The position numbers were made by a program, and so were the translations under genes. 6,657 nt of DNA, from assembly GCA_021298935.1 (NCBI GenBank), contig JAJTHR010000327.1, forward strand, positions 1-6,657, written 5' to 3'. Positions within the stretch are counted from its first letter, which is position 1. Every line of letters begins with the position of its first letter. Of this stretch, positions 4,301 to 6,657 are shown piece by piece. The notes beneath the pieces were generated by a model. That model saw only the letters and a program-made list of their open reading frames with translations. It ran no database searches and had not been told where the DNA came from. The DNA comes from Parachlamydia sp. GTDB taxonomy: Bacteria > Chlamydiota > Chlamydiia > Chlamydiales > Parachlamydiaceae.

Positions 4301-6657
4301 TTCATTATGGTATCACTGAAAAAGAAGCGTTAGCTATGGTTTGGGGGATTAAGTATTTCAAAATGTACCTAGATAATGGATTAAAATTTAAATTAATAAC
4401 GGATCACAGCGCACTCACTTGGTTAATGAAAATTAAAGAACCTACTGGTCGTCTGGCTAGGTGGGTCATGTATTTACAAGCTTTTGATTTTGAAGTCCTT
4501 CATCGAAAAGGCAAAGCGCATTGTAATGTAGATGCTCTCAGTCGTCCAGCCTACATGAGTAGTAGAAATGTTTCAGACAACGAGGATAATGAAGATATTT
4601 CAACTAAATACCTGGATCCATGGGATGATGAGGCCTTTCTTCACTATCAGGAACATGGAAAACATACAGCTGGAATCAGTAAGAAAGCGTCCAAAAGAGT
4701 CCTTAAAACTTCTGAAAAGTTTACTTTATCAAATGGAGAGCAATGGTACACGAAAAATGAACATTGGAAAATTGTACCGAAACCGGATTTTAGGGAAGAA
4801 ATTATCGAAAGAGCTCATCTTTTAGGGCATTTTGGAAAAGAAACAACTTTAATGAGGCTTAAACAAAAATATTATTGGCCAAAAATGGATGCATCTATAG
4901 AAAAGGTGATTAATAATTGTCGAGTGTGTATTCGACACAAAAAAGATCGAGTAGTTGAGCACGGAGCTATAGCTATTCCAATCAATGCAATCTTTGATCG
5001 AATAGGAATCGATTGCATTTTCGGATTACCAGAAACAGATGAGGGATATAGGGGAATATTAGTTATTACAGAGTACCTAACGAAATATCCGTATGCTGTA
5101 CCGATTACATCAAAATCTGCTAAAGAGATCGCAAGCCATCTCCTTATTTACATTTCAATATTCGGTTGCCCGAAAGAAGTTCTGTCAGATCAAGGAACAG
5201 AATTTTTAAATTCAATTATAAGAGAACTTACCAGAACAGCTGGTATTGAACATCGTGTTGCTTCACCATATCACCCAAGGACAAATGGATTAACTGAGCG
5301 TTTTAATGGCACATTGGTCAATTCATTAAAGAAACATGCTGAAAAAGACCCGCGAAACTGGCCAGATTGGATTCCATACGTTTTGATGGCCTACAGAACG
5401 CGAATTCATTCTACAACTAATATGACGCCTTTTCAACTAATGTTTGGACGACCTATGAATACATTTGAAGATTACAGGCAAGAAAAGGCCACAAATCTCG
5501 AAGAAAGAACCAGTGAGATTCGACGATTATTCGAAGAAACTCAAGACGAAGTCATTCAAAGAATAAAATCTAAGCAAGAAATCCAGGTTAAGAATCAAAA
5601 TAAACGAATGAACGTTAAAAGCGAAGTTTTACCTATTGGTTCCCAGGTCACAATTAAATCGCTAAAAATTCAATCAAAAATGTTGCCAAATTACAGCGGA
5701 ATTTTCACTGTGATTGGGCACACTAAATTAAAAAACTATTGGTTAGAGAATCACAATAAGAGAAAATTAGCAATGGCTTACCCGCGTTCCCGTTTGAAGG
5801 AAGTCCATATTACGGAGGATGAAAACTCTGGTTATACGGTCGAATACATAATAAATCATCGTTATCGAGGGGGGAAACTCGAATATTTGGTTAAATGGAA
5901 CGGCAGAACAGATTCTGAATCAACATGGGAACGGGAAGATACGTTTGATAATACAGAAAGTATTGAAAACTACTGGAATGAAATTACTGGAGATGACAGT
6001 TACTCAGCTTTTGAGAGACCAACAAAAGCAGCTTCTAAGAGGGAATTAGAGCAAGATCCTACGTACTATCCAACTGAGGAGTCAATAACAACAAATTGTA
6101 AACCCTTTACAGAAAAAATCACAAAAAATAACGAATCAGACGAAGATAAGCAAGGACAAACACTGGAGGAATCTTCAAGTCGTGTTTATAGGAAGAAAAA
6201 ACCGATTATAATTAATAATAAACAATATGAACCAGTTCCGACTGAAAGAGTGTGCTATAAAAAATATTTCGCAAATAATCTCTCAAAATGTGCTTTTTAT
6301 TGCGGATTTGAGGAGGCGGAGTGGGATATAGCAGCACCTTCTTTGAATAATAATCACTCTGATGAACTACAACGGACAACTACCGTTGACAATCTGGAAG
6401 AAACTGAATCAAATAAAAATTCAAACATACCAGATATGCCACAGAATCAGATTTTAAGCGAACTAGCGCAAGAATTATTGACGGATGCATTAAGAGAGTG
6501 CGAATCTAGCGGTCAAGATTCGGATAATACTAAAAATAGTACACACATTCAACCCAATCTGACATTATATAGCCGATGTACTAGTGGGCAAGATCTTATA
6601 CTTTGCTCGATTTTAATCCTATTGTTATCAATGGTTGGCGAATCAACGATAATTAAT
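331..6657 (+). CDS. Gag-Pol polyprotein with chromodomain integrase, 3' end beyond window
   Basis: One open frame of 2109 codons runs to the window edge without a stop. It encodes every protein needed for retrotransposition: Gag capsid (about 346-504), CCHC knuckle (600-613), protease (672-779), protease-like domain (797-890), RT (about 986-1251), RNase H (1280-1406), integrase (about 1471-1825), chromodomain (1835-1887) and a C-terminal extension. The start at 331 is chosen because it is the first ATG and follows an in-frame TAA. Its context is mediocre (T at -3, G at +4). The next in-frame ATG at 343 (Met5) has A at -3 and G at +4 and could be used instead. Gag and Pol are fused with no recoding site, as in Tf1 of fission yeast, so the Gag:Pol ratio must be set in another way. 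Cleavage sites cannot be placed. The identification is secure; the C-terminal end is unknown. Confidence 0.95.
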   Translation, partial: MDNTMESFFNQQNSQEYGNLVDTSFPGQYDQNRVSTRDNSTHGGRNLVSPEYMNWTSEASSNGRQSVNSLRRFQNMNRVPSFMQFNHLEQNLLHHLRAEPFNVSINPSEDDVNSGDTVAPVQNLPILSRIANNVRNMIPFVNIPPPPRDETIPNLVSNVQSVETIQAMENANEVIEQERRRLVNDFAILEQRDRQALEDRRERMRFELRHREQQLVYQNQLLEQRHRDQRQREQNFQEQVLEQQRRLDEYQRTFGNPDEFRRDNRRESPPRRIRNDIIPNNRPIHPPNLDANITYGVVPPQPHIHRQMRTNENMLHNPRIDNNSNNNQQTLQIYPNNDYYASSKIDRKNLKHFSGKNGEDVESWIFLLERFFEKSRIAECQKIDIAVDHLQNGALAAYRNLRQLNNEEINWNQLKEVLLDEFQPFDMEVATEEKLRQLRQKGSVSEYINEFNSLSYKITTLTEKEKIRIFIDGLKDRAHIAYEQPTSLKQAKTLAQKRETYFEKNESRAAFKPNIQKPNYRTGSPYNRNLSQGRNFVNNKYERKPYTNFNEQVRGGEQTNNLNLFSSNQINNNERRHVRSEQNEQKEEENIVKGGKIIKCYTCQELGHKSPDCPNKQDKRMTLQSNNEKARRSGNTATKETGFKPFAKTENNYKPAFMVVPDEEDKDDQIINPVPLLKISGLLAGIQLEMVLDSGASPSILSRRIVDKYNIPKMNKPEEWKISLADGSKQVAWYTQPLDIEVAGRYCELKFIILDHERVDVLLGLEWMKHFDVKFRPKSIFPVRFPVERVRWHDDLLNTVKGKVNGKHAIMQINARYKVSSISRSSLEYFGIKSIRDANGKLIIEDSFEVSFQTRRLRLRKLEIDDSPFLSLILGRDVIEKLDIEVDEYDFRNMFFGEVKVRTDEDYEMEEDFPAALSEMCTEEDEIDESDLGWVFNDTSKVKCLSTWQERQNEIDVFLSKHEDAFANDYNQLGECTVKEHQIKTNSETPIRQRPYKTSHADRLAIREEIKKMLDAGVIRESQSEWSSPVVMVKKKGTSNRRMCVDMRGINRITPTDPFPLPRIEDLLGELNQHKIFSTLDLKSGYWQIKLHPNSIAKSAFSTPDGHYEFLRLPFGLKNAPADFQRIMQIVLGGLSYVQVYIDDIVIYSKTLDEHFLHLEEVFIRLKNSRLKLNKEKCVFFASKIQLLGHIVSGTGIEMDPAKVEKAINIEYSKNVKQLQQFLGLCNYYRRFVPEFSKTAAPLYALFKKDMEFIFTDECKQAFDQLKTALTNYPVLRQADPAKPFLLFTDASGVALGAILSQQDEEGNDYVCAYASRILRADEVHYGITEKEALAMVWGIKYFKMYLDNGLKFKLITDHSALTWLMKIKEPTGRLARWVMYLQAFDFEVLHRKGKAHCNVDALSRPAYMSSRNVSDNEDNEDISTKYLDPWDDEAFLHYQEHGKHTAGISKKASKRVLKTSEKFTLSNGEQWYTKNEHWKIVPKPDFREEIIERAHLLGHFGKETTLMRLKQKYYWPKMDASIEKVINNCRVCIRHKKDRVVEHGAIAIPINAIFDRIGIDCIFGLPETDEGYRGILVITEYLTKYPYAVPITSKSAKEIASHLLIYISIFGCPKEVLSDQGTEFLNSIIRELTRTAGIEHRVASPYHPRTNGLTERFNGTLVNSLKKHAEKDPRNWPDWIPYVLMAYRTRIHSTTNMTPFQLMFGRPMNTFEDYRQEKATNLEERTSEIRRLFEETQDEVIQRIKSKQEIQVKNQNKRMNVKSEVLPIGSQVTIKSLKIQSKMLPNYSGIFTVIGHTKLKNYWLENHNKRKLAMAYPRSRLKEVHITEDENSGYTVEYIINHRYRGGKLEYLVKWNGRTDSESTWEREDTFDNTESIENYWNEITGDDSYSAFERPTKAASKRELEQDPTYYPTEESITTNCKPFTEKITKNNESDEDKQGQTLEESSSRVYRKKKPIIINNKQYEPVPTERVCYKKYFANNLSKCAFYCGFEEAEWDIAAPSLNNNHSDELQRTTTVDNLEETESNKNSNIPDMPQNQILSELAQELLTDALRECESSGQDSDNTKNSTHIQPNLTLYSRCTSGQDLILCSILILLLSMVGESTIIN
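427..436 (+). promoter_or_regulatory. possible 5' splice site inside gag
   Basis: AGGGTAAGTA fits the eukaryotic donor consensus AG-G/GTAAGT, with the cut after base 429. It lies exactly 33 codons after the start, so splicing here would leave the frame in phase 0. Plain GTAAGT also occurs at 1660 and 2785, so chance is plausible in this A-rich sequence. It is listed because a subgenomic RNA would need such a donor. Confidence 0.2.
1366..1842 (+). other. Gag capsid domain (retrotransposon gag family)
   Basis: Residues 346-504 follow the usual retrotransposon Gag pattern. The opening is F-S-G-K-N-G-E-D-V-E-S-W (354-365), the familiar 'F.G....W' start. Helices with W561-like spacing follow (N-W-N-Q-L-K, then F-Q-P-F), then a 'L.Q..SVSEY...F' helix and 'F..GL' (I-D-G-L-K-D at 471-476). 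This domain polymerises to form the virus-like particle shell. No break is seen, and its position before a zinc knuckle is as expected. Confidence 0.8.
2128..2169 (+). other. CCHC zinc knuckle (nucleocapsid)
   Basis: Cys600, Cys603, His608 and Cys613 give an exact C-X2-C-X4-H-X4-C motif, with Gly607 directly before the His as is usual. One knuckle is present, preceded by a basic, Asn-rich stretch (about 510-599). It binds zinc and the genomic RNA during packaging and acts as an RNA chaperone in reverse transcription. It marks the end of the Gag part of the fused polyprotein. Confidence 0.9.
2344..2667 (+). other. retropepsin aspartic protease (PR), active-looking
   Basis: Residues 672-779 form a retropepsin unit. 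Hydrophobic V691-L692 precede the catalytic D693-S-G-A-S, followed by S-I-L at 699-701, then the flap region (L-A-D-G-S about 725-729) and V-L-L-G (761-764) as the conserved I-L-G strand, with W767. Retropepsins act as homodimers, each chain giving one Asp, and cut Gag-Pol inside the particle. The motif spacing (Asp693 to Gly764, 71 residues) fits the Ty3/gypsy family. A second, degenerate copy seems to follow. Confidence 0.88.
2719..3000 (+). other. second retropepsin-like domain, catalytically dead
   Basis: Residues 797-890 align to the protease just before them. With a constant offset of 121 residues, G681/G802, G685/G806, M690/M811, S699/S820, S702/S823, R703/R824 and I711/I832 coincide. 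The catalytic Asp693 falls on Asn814, and the S-G-A-S after it is replaced by A-R-Y-K. After a gap of ten residues, L-L-G-L-E-W of PR matches I-L-G-R-D-V (873-878), and D772-V matches D883-I. No normal Ty3/gypsy domain that I know lies between PR and RT. I infer a duplicated pseudo-protease that cannot cut by itself. The similarity is weak enough to need a structural check. Confidence 0.6.
3031..3126 (+). other. acidic linker between protease-like domain and RT
   Basis: Residues 901-932 are strongly acidic: 15 of the 28 residues from 904 to 931 are Asp or Glu. It has no recognisable fold and separates the protease-like region from the RT. It is probably a flexible linker and could hold a protease cleavage site, which cannot be located. 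Confidence 0.55.
3286..4083 (+). other. reverse transcriptase
   Basis: Residues about 986-1251 carry all RT blocks. These include the P-I-R-Q-R-P-Y entry (about 990-996), S-P-V-V-M-V-K-K-K fingers, and L-D-L-K-S-G-Y-W-Q-I with catalytic Asp1081. F-G-L-K-N-A-P-A-D-F-Q-R lies before the active site Y-I-D-D-I with Asp1143 and Asp1144, then L-G-H-I-V and the thumb/connection stretch F-L-G-L-C-N-Y-Y-R-R-F. It copies the RNA into cDNA from the tRNA primer. YIDD, rather than the YVDD or YLDD seen in many relatives, is a normal variant. No key residue is missing. Confidence 0.95.
4168..4548 (+). other. RNase H
   Basis: Residues 1280-1406 hold the four acidic residues of the Ty3/gypsy RNase H. Asp1290 lies in T-D-A-S-G, Glu1332 in T-E-K-E-A-L-A, Asp1358 in I-T-D-H-S-A-L and Asp1401 in N-V-D-A-L-S-R. 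It degrades the RNA of the RNA-DNA hybrid and creates the polypurine primer for plus-strand synthesis. It directly follows the RT, as usual. Confidence 0.93.
4741..5460 (+). other. integrase: HHCC zinc domain and DD35E core
   Basis: The N-terminal zinc domain is exact: His1496-X3-His1500-X29-Cys1530-X2-Cys1533. The catalytic core has Asp1561 (G-I-D-C), Asp1620 (S-D-Q-G-T-E-F) and Glu1656 (N-G-L-T-E-R-F), with 35 residues between the last two, the typical DD35E spacing. The core ends with M-T-P-F-Q-L-M-F-G-R, as in other gypsy integrases. It removes bases from the cDNA ends and joins them to host DNA. All catalytic residues are present. About 65 residues link it to RNase H, part of them acidic. 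Confidence 0.95.
5629..5805 (+). other. integrase C-terminal GPF/Y-like module
   Basis: Residues 1767-1825 have the outline of the GPF/Y module: L-P-I-G-S-Q-V start, then a small beta barrel ending in N-Y-W-L-E and P-R-S-R-L-K-E-V just before the chromodomain. The namesake Gly-Pro-Phe/Tyr is replaced by S-G-I-F in N-Y-S-G-I-F (around 1787-1792), so the module is recognised by its surroundings. It contributes to integrase multimerisation and DNA binding. Confidence 0.65.
5833..5991 (+). other. chromodomain at the integrase C-terminus
   Basis: Residues 1835-1887 match the chromodomain line from HP1: Y-T-V-E-Y-I-I, then L-E-Y-L-V-K-W-N-G, then S-T-W-E-R-E-D and a closing helix I-E-N-Y-W-N-E. 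Chromodomains bind methylated histone H3 tails through three aromatic residues. Tyr1835 and Trp1856 fill the first two positions, but Arg1859 occupies the third (Tyr48 in Drosophila HP1). In chromoviruses this domain is known to guide integration to heterochromatin. With one cage residue missing, methyl-lysine binding may be weak or changed. Confidence 0.88.
5992..6657 (+). other. C-terminal extension of unknown function, open at window end
   Basis: At least 222 residues (1888-2109) follow the chromodomain without any family that I recognise. The composition is acidic, Asn/Ser/Glu-rich and mostly looks disordered. A more structured, basic and Cys-containing patch lies at about 1961-1998, with Cys1975, Cys1987 and Cys1991 and the string S-K-C-A-F-Y-C-G-F. 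The spacing fits no standard zinc finger. Most chromoviral integrases end shortly after the chromodomain. The extension ends in the hydrophobic segment listed separately and continues outside the window. Confidence 0.7.
6595..6636 (+). other. hydrophobic segment: signal-peptide-like or membrane anchor
   Basis: Residues 2089-2102 are almost entirely Leu, Ile, Cys, Ser, Met and Val, after a mostly polar region with Arg2082 seven residues upstream. The small residues G-E-S-T that follow (2103-2106) resemble a signal-peptidase site. Fourteen hydrophobic residues are short for a membrane span but normal for a signal peptide core. No other membrane segment is evident in the polyprotein. It could start an envelope-like part, but the window ends seven codons later. 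Confidence 0.5.

Larger units (their letters stand above)
1..6657 (+). mobile_element. Ty3/gypsy LTR retrotransposon, chromovirus-type, 3' part missing
   Basis: The whole window is explained by one retroelement: a likely 5' LTR end, a primer-binding site, a leader, and one continuous gag-pol frame. The Pol order is protease, reverse transcriptase, RNase H, integrase. That order defines Ty3/gypsy (Metaviridae); in Ty1/copia the integrase precedes RT. A chromodomain follows the integrase, as in chromoviruses. The 5' part of the LTR, the end of the reading frame, the polypurine tract, the 3' LTR and the target-site duplication are not in the window, so element length and LTR identity cannot be judged. 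No stop or frameshift interrupts 6327 bases of coding frame, which argues against an old decayed copy. Confidence 0.95.

Noticed and set aside
4568..4825. An 85-codon + strand frame
   Set aside because: It overlaps the RNase H-integrase linker and the start of the integrase in another frame, with no recognisable domain. The continuous polyprotein frame explains the sequence.
6241..6320. Cys-containing patch with Cys1975, Cys1987 and Cys1991 as a zinc finger
   Set aside because: The spacing C-X11-C-X3-C, without a suitable fourth Cys or His nearby, fits no standard zinc-binding motif.

Overview
The window is most of one Ty3/gypsy-type LTR retrotransposon on the + strand, from the end of what is probably its 5' LTR to a point inside the C-terminal part of its polyprotein. 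The host is a eukaryote with AT-rich DNA. The chromodomain at the end of the integrase places the element with the chromoviruses, which are common in fungi and also occur in plants, some vertebrates and protists. The wording of the integrase core recalls elements of early-diverging fungi such as Glomeromycotina or microsporidia. That is an impression from memory, not a search result, so the host is left open.

Layout. Bases 1-99 are probably the 3' part (R/U5) of the 5' LTR, ending in CA. Two bases later, at 102, TGGTAGCAG matches the 3' end of initiator tRNA-Met and is the likely primer-binding site. The leader up to 330 is A-rich, has no ATG at all, and carries a short tandem repeat. From 331 a single reading frame stays open to the last base (2109 codons, no stop, no frameshift) and encodes Gag and Pol fused. 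In order: a disordered, coiled-coil-rich N-terminal region, a Gag capsid-like domain, one CCHC zinc knuckle, an aspartic protease, a second protease-like domain without catalytic residues, an acidic linker, reverse transcriptase, RNase H, integrase (HHCC, DD35E, GPF/Y-like module), a chromodomain, and a C-terminal extension of at least 222 residues that ends in a strongly hydrophobic segment. The stop codon, any further gene, the polypurine tract and the 3' LTR lie outside the window.

How the parts work together. Gag forms the particle and packages the RNA. The protease cuts the polyprotein. RT/RNase H copies the RNA from the tRNA primer. The integrase inserts the cDNA, and the chromodomain may guide it to marked chromatin. 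All catalytic residues that I could place are present, so this copy looks intact and possibly recently active.

The unusual parts are (1) the apparent duplicated, inactive protease fold between PR and RT, and (2) the long extension after the chromodomain, ending in what looks like a signal peptide or membrane segment in the place where an envelope-like domain would lie. No bacterial-type genes, RNA genes or CRISPR arrays were seen.
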